Shown here: positions 32,521 to 44,279 of the stretch, in pieces
How positions within the stretch are numbered: position 1 is the first letter of the stretch
Layout: each line of letters starts with the position of its first letter
NCBI GenBank assembly: GCA_963995505.1
Contig: OZ023186.1
Location: 16,871,570 to 16,935,569 of the forward strand
Source of the DNA: Hypericum androsaemum
Taxonomy: Eukaryota > Streptophyta > Magnoliopsida > Malpighiales > Hypericaceae
Reading direction: 5' to 3'
Length of the DNA: 64,000 nt
Made by a program: the position numbers and the translations under genes
Notes under the pieces: generated by a model
The model's database searches: none
Told to the model about the DNA's origin: nothing
What the model saw: the letters and a program-made list of their open reading frames with translations, nothing else

Positions 32521-34557
32521 GGCCTGTTTGGAACTAATTCCGACAAAAAAGAAATTCTATTTCTAATTCCTAATGGTAATGGAAAGGAATCACTTTCCTA
32601 TTTTTTTGTTTGGAACTATAAGTTAAATTTTGAGAATTGATTTAAAATATTACATAAACACCCTCCTAACAATCCATGTGAGATAGAAAAGTTTTCTTCT
32701 CAACTTGCAACAGATCAAGCTCACTTCAATGGTTCAAAGCACTTGGCTACTATTCATATATCTCACGAAGAAAGTCCAAGTTATGCAACTTCTTGTCGCG
32801 AATCTGATTGAAATTTTTTTGAGCCTGCAATAACAATCATATTAATCAACAAGATGCATCCTAATAAAGGTCAGTCATGTATATATTATGCCTATTCTTT
32901 ACAGAAAAGGTATCAATTTTATCTGTCAAATATTTCTCATTGTCCATAATCAACAAGCTTGTCCATAATCTCTGTATTATGTTGAAGATGGTCCAAGAAA
33001 ATATAATGTGCAATGAGAATCAGAAAACATAAAGTTGCTTTTCCAGGAAGATTGCTCTAAATACCTTTTCAGTTAATACTTAATACCTACATCAAAGCCA
33101 AGTGAACTGTCAGCTCCATAAAATCTAAGTTCCCTACTATTACCAACTGTTTATTGTACGAATCCAACTGATAAAAGCAAGACCCAAATGAAGGGACTTG
33201 CTCATGCCGAGAACTATTAAAAAAGAAAAGAAATGACATAAATGAAGGGACTTGCTCATCGAAGAGGCAAGAACTCACAACCACCTAAATCATCCTTAAA
33301 CCAAAGCGAAGGTCAATCATACCTTTATTACATTAGCCCACAAATCATTTGACGTGACGATCTTTTTCTTCATATCATCCCAAGTGAAACTACTCTTTTT
33401 TGTGATTAAGCCAAGCGCCAAACCTAAATCTTTCTTCAAAGTCTTCAATCTATTGTGTAGCTTCTCCGTGGATAGCTTGACATTAAATTACTTTTTCAGA
33501 AATCAAATGATCAAAACTGCCTGCTAAAAGCTACAATCCAAACCCAACTTCTGCCTTTCCAGTTCACATTAAAAAAAGAACACCATGAGCTGAGCTATCA
33601 GCAATCAAAAGTGATGCCAATTACAGACCCACTTTCCATAAAAATAGGCAACTAAAACACACCACATACTAAGTAATTGCCCTATATCTACTTCCAAGAA
33701 GCTAGAACCAGCAATTTCCTCCCTCCAGGCCAACAGAGAATAGAAGAGAAAAGCTCCAAAACAAAGGCAATCCAAAGGTCACCTCCTCCAACCAATTGCA
33801 ACAATAAGAAAAGCACAAAAAGACCCAATTCACATCAGACAAAGCATCACTTACTAACCTAACTCAATTGGAAAAGAACACTGCATCCACCTCCAATCCC
33901 ATTTTAAAATGGAACCCACTTCAAGTGAGGAGATGAGATCGAAGATGGAAAATTTACCGATGAGGAGATAAGATCGAAGCCACCACTTGCAAGGCCTCCA
34001 CTCCACTCCACGCCTAAGAAAGAAAACCAACAAAGTCCAAGACCATTATACCAGAAAAAACATAGATCGACAAAAAAAGAAACTCATATCATTAAACAAG
34101 AAAAACCCAGATCAGAAATCTAGATTGTTAAACTAAGAAATCCATATCATTAAACCAAAAAACCCAGATTCTTAACCCAAAAAAAAATCAGATCTTGCAA
34201 GAGATAAGAGAGATTACTAGACGAAAGAGAAGGCGGAGGACAGGGGAGGAGGGCTCTAGGGCTCTATGCCGAGATGAGCTCTAGCTCACAACTCCTGAAC
34301 GTGGTGATGAGCTCTAGCTCGAGGAAGGGAGAGGTGATGAACTCGGGGAAAGAAGAGGAGGCCAAGGAGAGGTTCTAGGGTTCTAATGTCGCTGCAAGTA
34401 TAAGATTGAGTATATAAGCAAGGGTATAATAGATATTTTACTACCAAATCCAGTTTAGTCCCTTACAAATCCGACATATTTCTATCGGATTTCTAATTTT
34501 GGACTTTTAAACAAAATATGAATTTTTTCCCGAAAATATTTGATTCCAAACAGACCC
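32521..34557. mobile_element. Possible non-autonomous DNA transposon (hAT/PIF-like ends)
   Basis: GGCCTGTTTGGAA at 32521 is matched by TTCCAAACAGACC near 34545-34556 in inverted orientation, about 2.0 kb apart. The interior is AT-rich with no transposase. A GC-richer part at 34220-34390 and an imperfect internal duplication (GAGGAGATGAGATCGAAG near 33925 and GAGGAGATAAGATCGAAG near 33963) are present. No convincing target duplication was found, so limits are uncertain. Confidence 0.4.
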
Positions 34558-35054
34558 TTTGGGAATAAGGTAATAAATGAAATAAATAGAGGGGAAGGAA
34601 ATAGAATTATTAAGAGACTTTTTCTCTTTGTTTTAAAAAGAGAATGTGGCAAGAAAACGACATTGTAATAAATGAATGAACATGCCAAATATCAAAATTG
34701 GCCCTTGGTGGATAGGCGTTCAAGATCCATCGTTGGATTTTTTTGTACGTGTATCCGGACTAACATAAACGGCTCAAATCCAGTCCCCACCGTTTAATCT
34801 TGAGACAACGGACTAAATCAGAGGGATTTGGATTCAGTGGGGAGTACATAAAAGTCGTCCATATGGTATGGATTAAATTTAGACCATTAGATTTGATCAA
34901 ATTCTTTTTTTATAGATCTGATGGTCAGAATCTGTTGAGGGTATTTTCGAGTTTTTATCCAAACATACTCATTATGGTTCCACCATTTTTCTATATAATC
35001 ACACAAAAAAAATATCATATCTTCGAAACCCTAACCTCTGATGGTGGCCAGATG

Positions 35055-35328
35055 ACACCGGGAGGGGAGTCGATCTACGGATCCAAGTTCAAGGACGGGA
35101 ACTTCGTGAGGAAGCACACCGGCCCCAGGATCCTCTCGGTGGCCAACGCCAGGCCCGGCCAACGGCTCGCAATTCTTCATGTGCACCGCCAAGACCTCCT
35201 GGCTGGACGGCAATCACGTCATCTTCAGCGTCGATGGCCTCAACGTCGTCAAGGCCATCGAGAAGGTCGGATCATCTTTCGGCCACATTGTGAGGCCCAT
35301 CTTCGTCACCGACTGCGGCCATATGTAG
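35055..35328 (+). pseudogene. Cyclophilin (peptidyl-prolyl isomerase) fragment, frameshifted
   Basis: The C-terminal two-thirds of a single-domain cyclophilin without introns. The first frame reads [20 protein letters not shown] then [15 protein letters not shown]. The frame then shifts near 35157. The second frame reads [40 protein letters not shown] and ends at VTDCGHM with TAG at 35326-35328. The shift is best explained by loss of about two bases in the GTNGSQFF motif. The N-terminal third (including the catalytic-Arg region) is absent. Family residues of the cyclosporin-binding face (QFFMCT, W in TSWLDG, H in GNHVIF) are readable. Lack of introns is compatible with a processed copy, though many cytosolic plant cyclophilins have none anyway. 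Confidence 0.85.
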
Positions 35329-35439
35329 ATCTTCAATCTCTCTATCTATGTCCTTTGAATTTTGTGGATCGTGGTGTACTTATTCGTCATCGTTTAGGGT
35401 TCTCGTTATATTAGGGGTAATATCTTCTTTCGAATAAAA

Positions 35440-35866
35440 AAATTCATAGATGAATGATACCAATATTAAAGTAGAATCATACCAATATCCTAGAATGATG
35501 ATATCAATATTCGAGAAGAATGAAACCAATACATTCAAATGGTATACCTTTTCACTTATAATGGGATACCAATATTGGAGAAGAAAACCAATATCACGGT
35601 GGAATGAAACCAATATCATAGTAGAATGAAACTAATATCATAGTAGAATGAAACCAATATCCGAGAAGATGGAAACCAATATCATAGTAGAATGAAACTA
35701 ATATCATAGTAGAATGAAACCAATATCATAATAGAATGAAACCAATATCATAGTAGAATGAAACCAATAACATAGAAGATGGAAACCAATATCATAGTAG
35801 AATGAAACCAATATCATAGTAGAATGAAACCAATAGCATAGAAGATGAAAACCAATATTCTCATAC
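35440..35866. repeat. 22-bp minisatellite
   Basis: Tandem array with unit AATGAAACCAATATCATAGTAG (given here as AATGAAACCAATATC plus ATAGTAG). About 18 copies: irregular at the left, nearly perfect at 35600-35830, with variant units containing GAGAAGATGG. It lies just after the cyclophilin fragment, inside the same element. Confidence 0.88.
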
Positions 35867-35999
35867 TTGTATTTCCATAAATTGTATTATTTTGCTGATA
35901 TTTTTTTAATTATTTTAATTATTGTATTTTTAATATTGCCCCTATCCCTTTCAGTTGGAATTACCTATGTCCCCACTGAATTTGAACCCAAATCAGAGG

Positions 36000-36624
36000 C
36001 CATTTTTTGAGTAACTCTTCGTTTTCTCCAAATAAATTAATGTTCTCCTCTTTAATACAAGTTGTGTGTATTAATTACTCATACTTAATTAATTCATTTC
36101 CTAGAAACAACAATTAACATATTAAATGTAGTCTCAATATCAAGAGCTATTAATTGCTTCTTTTATTTGTTAGTATAAAATTACCATAAAAATAGAAATT
36201 GAAAAAAACTAGAAAATAAACCATATCCCGGACACTACACACATCGTAGGTGGATGACATTAAGTTTTTTTTTTAAATAAGTATATTGATAATTTATTTT
36301 TTTATACCATATTGTATTCGGATATTTATATTAAGATTTTAATATCCAACCTAAAATTTTAAGGCAATTGGTATCTAGATTTTTCACACTCATATACAAG
36401 CCCACCACTCTTGCATTAAGTAAGGTACGATAAAATAGGGGTCGTGCGAGCATAACAATAGGCACAGGATCAACTCGCTACCATGTTAAAATCTTCATAC
36501 CCAATTCAAAACCTTAAGGCAATGAGTAACTAGATTTTTTACACTTATAAACAAGCACACCATTTTTGTATTAAGCAATGTGAAATTTTCAAAAAAATTA
36601 TTAGCCGACTAATCTAAGTTCGAA
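36000..36624. other. AT-rich intergenic DNA
   Basis: No gene. The phrase around TCTAGATTTTTCACACTCATA recurs about 160 bp later in a similar form (TAGATTTTTTACACTTATA), a weak local repeat. Confidence 0.5.
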
Positions 36625-36632
36625 CCAAATAA

Positions 36633-36976
36633 TAAGGGTGAGTTTGGTGTGGTGTCACGGTTATAAACCAAAAATGACACCGAATTGCATTAAAAAACAG
36701 ATTTTGATACCGTCGGTTTTGCGATTTGAATCTAAATCGCACTTTTCACGATTTTGCGGTATCGGTGTGGTTTGCCAATTTGCGATTTGAAACAGAACTG
36801 GTCCATTAACATAGAAATCGAGAGAATATGCTCTCCCGTCGCTTTGTATGTTCATTTTCACGGTGTCGCGGTTTCATAAGAAATCAATACCGACATCGTA
36901 CTGACTTGCTGGTGGATCTCTGGTTTTACAGTTGCATGCGGTTTGGTAGTTGCATGCGGTTTGGTGCTCACCCCTA
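36633..36976. mobile_element. hAT-type MITE
   Basis: 344 bp. The left end is TAAGGGTGAGTTTGGTG and the right end, reverse-complemented, TAGGGGTGAGCACCAAAC. It is flanked by 8-bp direct repeats CCAAATAA (36625-36632) and CCGAATAA (36977-36984) with one mismatch. An 8-bp duplication and GGGTGAG-type ends are characteristic of hAT elements. Interior words (GCGGTTTGGT, TTGCGATTTGAA) recur. No coding capacity. Confidence 0.78.
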
Positions 36977-36984
36977 CCGAATAA

Positions 36985-38482
36985 GACCTTCGAATTAATG
37001 GTAACGATGCTCTCTTAACAAATATTTAATAATTTTATATTTATAAAGATTCAAATTCAAATTATGTTTGTTAAACCAAATCAACTCCTATTTATAAGCC
37101 AGAAGAAAATATAATTTAAGTTGTTGTTGGGCTATGCATTAAACTCGATTGAACTAAGTGGACAATCTTTTCATCCATTTGGCCCAATTGCCGTAGTATA
37201 CAACTCTACGGAAAGGACATGGGCCCAATTTCCCAACTATAAAAAATGTTCTCGAAAGATGCTCATCCGTAAATTAACATCTTGTTTTATAATATTAACA
37301 TCTTTCGAGCCTTGCATTATAAGGCTAAATAATTTTTAGATAAACAATTTAACATTTTATCAGAACTATTCATTATTGTACGATTTCCGCTATTCACCTA
37401 CCCATTAAGAAGAATGCAATCTAAAAGTATTCATTATAATTCTTTTTTTTAGAAGGTTCATTATAATTCTGTTGTTATTGCCCAATCGTGCGATTTTTCT
37501 ACGCTCAAGACTTGCCCGGAGAGAAAATTGTCCAATTTTTTTGGGAAGAAACGAAGATGCGTACAAGAAATTAGGTATTTCTACTTATCTCGTAGTATTG
37601 AAAATGCCGTACAGACCCAATAAATAAATCAACTGTATGAATGTGGCAATGATTTTTGAAATTCCATCAGTCGGCAGCTCTAATTAAAGAATTTAATCGT
37701 TTACTTCAATACCAATTGACTCTCATTTGGCTGCCATATTCTAGCTTATGCAACTGACACACCGGATCAGAAGAATATTCTGCATATTTTTCTATCGAAA
37801 TGTCATTGAATATCATTAGATCGAATAATCTATATCGCAAAGAGAAAGGAAGGGAAAAGTCATAATATCACTTAAGGTAAGGGCGAAAATGACTTAGCGT
37901 AACGTATATCAATTTTTGGTGGAAAAGCATTTCCTGATTCGTGTAATATCTGTACGAAATAAATCATAATATCAAAGGGATTGGTGCCGGCAAAAAGTAT
38001 TATTCTCTGACCATTGATATCTGATTTTTGAGTACATTAATTCAGCACATGCTTATAACAAGATTTTAGCACAAGATCCAAATTGGAATTATGCGTGTTC
38101 ATATATGTCGCCTGCATTTTTTCTGTCAAATATCATACAATTTCGAATAATTATTGAATTGACTAATCAATATCCGAATAGTTTAGATATTTTCGTCTGA
38201 AAGCAAAGAGAAGCCGGTCATGATTTCGCATTTTACAGAATTTCAAACACCTGATAACCGCAAATCCGGAATATAGATTTTTATTGACCAGGATAAAATA
38301 ATTAATATGAATAGGTATCGTAGAGAAGCGATCATGATTTCTCCGCGTTAAAGTTTGAGCAACTTTAGGGTAAACGTCACGTAAATCGGTGGATTTTGGC
38401 CATCGGTCCACTCCCAGTTTCTATCCGCCGCACGTACGGTCGTAAAGTTAAAAGGCAACAATAAAAAGATGATCTCAATTTG
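36985..38482. other. AT-rich intergenic DNA
   Basis: About 1.5 kb without a gene or an element I can delimit. Confidence 0.5.
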
Positions 38483-38483
38483 T

Positions 38484-38487
<4 letters not shown>

Positions 38488-38527
<40 letters not shown>
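38488..38527. repeat. (TA)n microsatellite
   Basis: About 19 TA dinucleotides. Confidence 0.95.
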
Positions 38528-38529
<2 letters not shown>

Positions 38530-38646
38530 GTCAAAATTATGTGACGTTTGTGGTGATAATTCATATTTGATTCATGTTAGATTATAAACAAATAGCGAAA
38601 AAATCAGTATACTAGATTTAATATAGCTATGGGACTATAGTTAGAA

Positions 38647-39073
38647 GGTAAAAATTATTTTAGTACCATGTGATTTGACCAATATTCACACAATTATGTT
38701 GTGGTTTAAAAAAATTGACCTAGGGTTGACATTTCTATAGTTGATATTCCACTATTTGAATAAATTTTTAGGACAAAAAGATCCCTAAAAGTATTCTTAA
38801 ATTAAATCAGAAGAAATTGAAAAAAATTCATTTGAAAAATATTACAAGAGTGGAAGAATAATTATTCATATTTTTCTAATTTTTTCTCAAAAATTTAAAA
38901 CAAAAAATTTGTTCCTAGTTATATTTAGGGGTATTTTTGTCCAAAGAATTTATTCAAAAAGTGATTTGTCAACCAAAAAAATATTTGTTATTCGTTTGAA
39001 GATTTTTAAACTACATGATAGTAATGCACATATCTGCCAAACCACGACCAATGTACTAAAGTGAATTTTTACC
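38647..39073. mobile_element. MULE-type MITE
   Basis: 427 bp. Ends: GGTAAAAATTATTTTAGTAC at the left and, reverse-complemented, GGTAAAAATTCACTTTAGTA at the right. Flanked by TAGTTAGAA (38638-38646) and TAGTTAAAA (39074-39082), a 9-bp duplication with one mismatch. The ends resemble those of the elements at 44280 and 45335. No coding sequence. Confidence 0.75.
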
Positions 39074-39082
39074 TAGTTAAAA

Positions 39083-42033
39083 TCTAATACCTCTTATTCT
39101 TGTAAAAACAACTATTCCTCGGTTGATTTAACTTTTAAGTGTCCTATCTTCCGTCGTGATGTCATAAGTATAACGTCAAGACGGCTTTCTACCAGCCCAT
39201 ATTTGTGTTGGTAGTGAAGTGAGAAACGAAGGGAAACAGTTGGAAATGGTTGTGTCTATTGATGTCCGGATCCAGTAACAAGCTACTGCCAGACAATAAT
39301 TCTCTGCAGAAAGATGGTACCTTGTGGGACAGATGCGAATGAAATTAAATAGACATGTCTTATATTCCGTCGAGCAAACAGGACAAAACAAGATTGACTT
39401 CTCCAAGACAGATATTAGATAGTGTCATATATGCGAGAATACCGTTTATTAGATAGGGATTGTCTGCTTTTTTTCCATGCATTGGTTTATGTTTCAATTT
39501 GAATGCAACTATATTCCTGCTGAATTCTTTAGCCAAAAAAAAATCTCAAAACTACAGGAAATTAGTAGATTGACTTATCTAAATACGAGATGGATAGTAC
39601 TTTTAGATTATTTGGTATCGCTGTTTTTAAGTGCGCTAATATTTTTTCTCTATTTATTTAATTTGTTTCAAAAAAATAACAAAATAATTTTAGTTTTTAC
39701 TATATGATATCATCCGTTTACTCACAGAATCACCATAAAAATTACTCAAAAATTCACTGGGATTGATCGAGGGAGCCTTGTAACTAAGCACATGGTTCAG
39801 ATCATGGCTTGAAAACGCGTCAGTAGGAGGTTGGTGACAACGAAATGATTACATTCGGAGAAAAATAATTATAGTTTGATTCTTGTCCGATAGCACGTTC
39901 TATTGTCAAACCATCTTAGCTACTTCCCCATGGGATCTATAGTTTCTTCAAGTTTTTGGTGGATTTACTCGTATATATATTTGTTAAAATTTTAAATGTC
40001 AAAATTCGAATACACCCATGATAAAAATAAGATTTAGAGGTTATTGAGATAACATCCAAATCTTATCCCATATAATTTAGAAATCAAGTTTTCTTAATTA
40101 AGAATCCCACATAAGGTGGAAGTCTTCTTGAGATGAGGTGGGTTGCTTACCCACGTACAGGGGATTAAAAGGATCAGGGACTTCAAAAAGGACCAGGGAG
40201 TTCTTTTATCAAGGAGAAAAAAAAGGGGATTACATGAAAAAGAAAAAGAACTCAGGTGGCGGAATTCAATCCCCACTTCGATTAACAAATCATGAGTGAA
40301 GATCAACCAGTGACGAGCTTCCGTTACATAAAGATCCTATGAAGATTGATGCGGAAAGACTTCAAAGAGTAAATAATTTTAATTGTGGCTTTTTGGTTTT
40401 CTGTAATTTTAATTACATTTATTATTACATGAAAATCTTCAATATTGAACCGACTAATTTATATGTAATTTTTGCATCATAGTTTCACCAGATTTTTTTT
40501 AATCATTAAATCGATTAATCTAGGTTCGAGTATTCTCTTACTTCAAACAACACAACTAAACTAATCCATGTGGAATTGTTCTCATGGTTTGGCTCAGTTT
40601 GGACTGTGCAGGCGTCATTTTATGTGTTTCTTTCTACATGGCAGCCAAAATATAGTCCAAAACTTGTCGTTGCATGCCAAAGAACACACAAAAATTGGAA
40701 TTTGGAACGAATTATACACATCACGTCTTTAATTGCCTTCTGTGTAAGCAACAACTGGATGGCTGACTGAAATAATGAAAGCAGCAACTCTGTCCTTGCT
40801 GCAAAATGGAAGGTAATAAAATAAAGAATAATCTCGATAAAATTTTGACAAAGTCGGTGGTTACAACCTCAGAAGAAGAGATTTTACACTTTTTACGATG
40901 TAAATATTAGAAATTAATAGAATTTTACTTATATAAAAAATAAAATAAAGAGTAAACAGAAAAAAGAAAGAAAAAAATATTAGTTTTACACGACAATCGT
41001 ATCTGGATTTTTTTCGTACTCTTCTTTTTGTAAGAGGAATATGTAGTCCTTATGACCCAATCACATGTTTGCTGAATGGAAACGCCGTTACTTATTGGTT
41101 CGAGAAAAATTAAACCCGAATGACGTTATTTCAAAAGAATTTATTCCCAAAAATATTTTGACCATTAAAATAAGAAATTTTAAAAGGTTACTTGATTAAG
41201 TTCGTGTATTTTAATTTATATGTTTATTACGAGACTAGGTTTCGAAAGAGGACAATACTAAATGCTGGAAAATTAGACACCCAAACCAATTGAAAGAACA
41301 GAAAAAAAGACATCTCGGTAATGAGCATTTAAAGACAGCCCGGACCAGAATGGCCAATCTGTGAAACACCTAAAAATACAGTGCAAGAGGTGCTCAAAGT
41401 ATGCTGCTAAAGAAGTTATCTTTCACCAAGAACCGGTGCACTACTACAGGGTTTATGATAAGTAATTAAGCATATTATAGCATAAAAATATCAAATTAGT
41501 TAATTAATTCTCTATTAGCTTTATTTGTTTAAAGTCTCTATCTATAGCTATTTGGTGATTATTACATCTATCAAATCAAATCACATCATAAGAATTTTTT
41601 TGTTACTGTAGTAGGTGACCTAAAATTGGTAAACCAAAAACTCACCATAATTAGAGATTAAAAGCATAAAAAGTAACTCAACCTCTCCCAATAAAACCAT
41701 TGATAGTAATAAAGGTTACACATGGAGGAAAAAAGGGTAATGCACTTTGTCTTGCTTTTTAACAAAGAGATGATCACCCTAACAAACACTTCCTTTCCTT
41801 TCTCCATCAAACATTGACCTTTCTTTACCTATTAAATTAAAAGTATCCAAGGAAACACCGTTGGGACATCCGTCTGTGGATATGCCAGGTAATACTTGAC
41901 TCTGAATACTATATATTCAAGAAAATAAACTAATTATTCTTCTTCTTCTCATTCTGAAGCAACTAGGCCACATGGAGTTAGATGATGATAATTTATTATT
42001 TTGAGTATGAGAGTACCAATTAATTACTTTTAA
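39083..42033. other. Intergenic DNA downstream of the LBD gene
   Basis: About 2.9 kb, AT-rich. Short open frames only, none with a recognisable domain. The 200-300 bp next to 42033 should include the 3' UTR of the LBD gene. Confidence 0.5.
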
Positions 42034-43739
42034 TCATGTCCAAAGAGGGTCCCACATTGCTCCAAGATTGTTCTCGTCAAGGGAGCAAGCAACATTGCTC
42101 TGGTAGCTTGGTGGGGAATTTATGAAATTGTCACTTGGCTGTTGATAAGTTCCTAAGAACTCTCCTTCTTGTTGTTGCTGCTGTTGTTCTTGAGGTGACT
42201 GGGCCATTTCCATGCAAAGCAAAGCCACTAGATTTGCTTGTTGGCATTGCATATTGGCCACCTCAACTTGTGCCTTGGCTAGTTGGGCTTGGAGCTCATT
42301 GACTTGCTTCTGAAGCTGGCAAATTGCACCTGCACACGGGTTAAATAGCTTTAGCAACAATAACGCTGGGCGTTCTTTCCCTACCGAGGGCTTTCCATAA
42401 AATTTTATCTCGGTAAGGCTTTAACAAAGTTGCGACTACAACTTTGTAGTATGAGCGATTTAACACTAAGGGATGTCAATATGTATATTTTCTTATATCG
42501 GAATAAAAGTTACTTATAAAAAATTTGCACCTGCACATCCATACACAGGGTCCCTTATCCTTGCACCAGCTTCATACACCATACTGCTCACCGCATCTGC
42601 TCTTTGAGACTCTGGAAGTTCCTGATATAGTACATACAAAATCGAGCATGGTTAGTTTAGCACGATATGATAAAGTTTATGAATATAATATTGAATAAGT
42701 TATCAAGATCCTATCTAAGCTGACCAAGCTCGACTCTAGATTAGCGGTCAATCGCACCCGAGTCACCTGAGAACACACACAGTTGGGGAAGTTGAATTTT
42801 TACTCAAGTATGAACGATTTCAAAGTTTAAGCCTGCTTGGAATTATTTTTTGGTCTACTCTACCCCAGCCATCCACGGTATCTACCCTATAGAAAGGACA
42901 TTTGAGCTACCCTTCCCACTCCCACAGGTTACAGAATTAAAGTTTCGATCGACTAAAAATTGGTATGAGTAATAAAAAAACATAAAATTCTTCAAAAAAA
43001 ATTAATTCAAACTTTACGAATGATAAAATATTATTAAGATAACCAATCTTAAATATAATCCGACGGTAATGATAGTTGTAGATGTTAAAAAATTGCTACA
43101 TGCATGTAACTAACGAAACATTAATATACAGTCAACATATTGATGTCTGTGGTCCCATCTACAATTATTTATCATTTTCCGATATGGGTTGACTCCAATT
43201 ATACCTGTGACAAAGTGTGAAAAGATTCCACCTTGCAACCTAAAGCTATGAAAATCAATTTTGGTTGTTAGACATTTTTTGCATAGTAAATCCGAAATAT
43301 ATACAGCAAGATTATGCCATAGAATGTGAGCCTAAAAAGGACTAATTTGAGTTTATTGATGATTTTTTAAGAGTAAAATATGTTTTAATAATAACTCCAA
43401 GTTATTAAAAAAATCTTGTATTAGATCGAAATATATAAATATTCAATAATCTCGACAAAAACACACTTCCAAAACAAAACTTGCTACCTGCAAGAACTTG
43501 ATAATGTTGCTAGCACCAAACACCCGATGAGCAATGGTGAACTTGGCCGGCTCAGTAGGCGGGAAATAAGGTGCCAGGACACACTTATCGGCGCACCGGC
43601 GCCGGAGAATCTTGCACGCCGCGCAGGGGCTAACCACCACCGGAGGTCCTCCCTGAGATGGAGGAGAGGAAGGAGAAGATATCAATGAATCGGTAGGACT
43701 AGCACTGTAGCTAGCGGCAGTTGCTTCATTAAACTCCAT
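42034..43739 (-). CDS. LBD1/LBD11-like: LOB domain-containing transcription factor, LBD1/LBD11 type (three exons)
   Basis: LBD proteins are plant-specific nuclear DNA-binding factors that act at organ boundaries and in vascular and lateral-organ development. Exons on the minus strand: 43739-43488, 42621-42531, 42329-42034; the joined product is 212 residues. After a Ser/Pro-rich N-terminus, the LOB zinc motif is C39-x2-C42-x6-C49-x3-C53 (CAACKILRRRCADKC). Then come VLAPYFPPTEPAKFTIAHR and the GAS block FGASNIIKFLQ. Exon 2 gives ELPESQRADAVSSMVYEAGA and RIRDPVYGCAG. Exon 3 has the Leu-zipper-like ICQLQKQVNELQAQLAKAQ, a Q-rich stretch and a C-terminus ending WDPLWT. The first intron is at the usual LBD site. 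A second intron splits the Gly codon of YGCAGA. The long first intron (866 bp) is AT-rich with no obvious insert. Confidence 0.95.
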
Positions 43740-44270
43740 CTTAATTGTTCTGGTAATTGCAATTTAATCTTATAATAAGTATTAGTGATCTAGCTAGCTA
43801 GAGAGGCGGGGTTACTTGGAGAATGGGGTTGGGGTATATATAGGGAAAATCTAGCATCGTGCACTATTTCAATTGACGTCATCAAGTTGAAAAAAAATTT
43901 GATTTCATAAGAATAAGATTGGCTAGCGAAATCTTTTAGAATATGATTTAATGAAAATTTATCTTACGGTTCCTTTTGTACGAATATGCTAATTAATGAA
44001 GATTTATCTTTTACGCTAAAAAAAACTTGTTGGGTGGCTGCTGTCGTTTTCTCATTTCAATTCCGATCTAATTTTTTCTCAAGTTTGTTAGATTTGTTCG
44101 TTTGTTTGTATATTTTTTTCTTGTTTTGAAAGCTCTCTTTTGGGTAAGAAAAATAAATTTTCTTTTTTTTGTCAATGTGCACAACACGAGTGAGTGAGAC
44201 CCACCAGAACGTTCATTTATCGATTTTTCCTTGTAAATATAATTTTATCAATTGGAAAATCCGACCCAGT
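43740..44270. other. Upstream region of the LBD gene
   Basis: About 530 bp, presumed promoter. A TATA-like TATATATAG (43833-43841, + strand; CTATATATA on the coding strand) lies about 100 bp before the ATG. A MULE begins at 44280. Confidence 0.5.
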
Positions 44271-44279
44271 TAAAAAATT

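Larger units (their letters stand above)
34825..35994. mobile_element. Small element with inverted ends carrying a cyclophilin fragment
   Basis: The left end reads GATTTGGATTCAGTGGGGA. The right end, reverse-complemented, reads GATTTGGGTTCAAATTCAG then TGGGGA. It is flanked by a 5-bp direct repeat AGAGG (34820-34824 and 35995-35999). Inside are a cyclophilin pseudogene and a 22-bp minisatellite. Superfamily is unclear: the ends are short and imperfect, and a 5-bp duplication fits neither Mutator nor classic hAT. Confidence 0.55.

Noticed and set aside
32521..34557. A gene encoded in the possible 2-kb transposon
   Set aside because: Only short low-complexity frames; no transposase or host domain could be read.
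34800..35414. Single 204-codon open frame across the cyclophilin region
   Set aside because: It switches from cyclophilin to meaningless sequence at the frame shift; the true C-terminus is in another frame, so this is not one protein.
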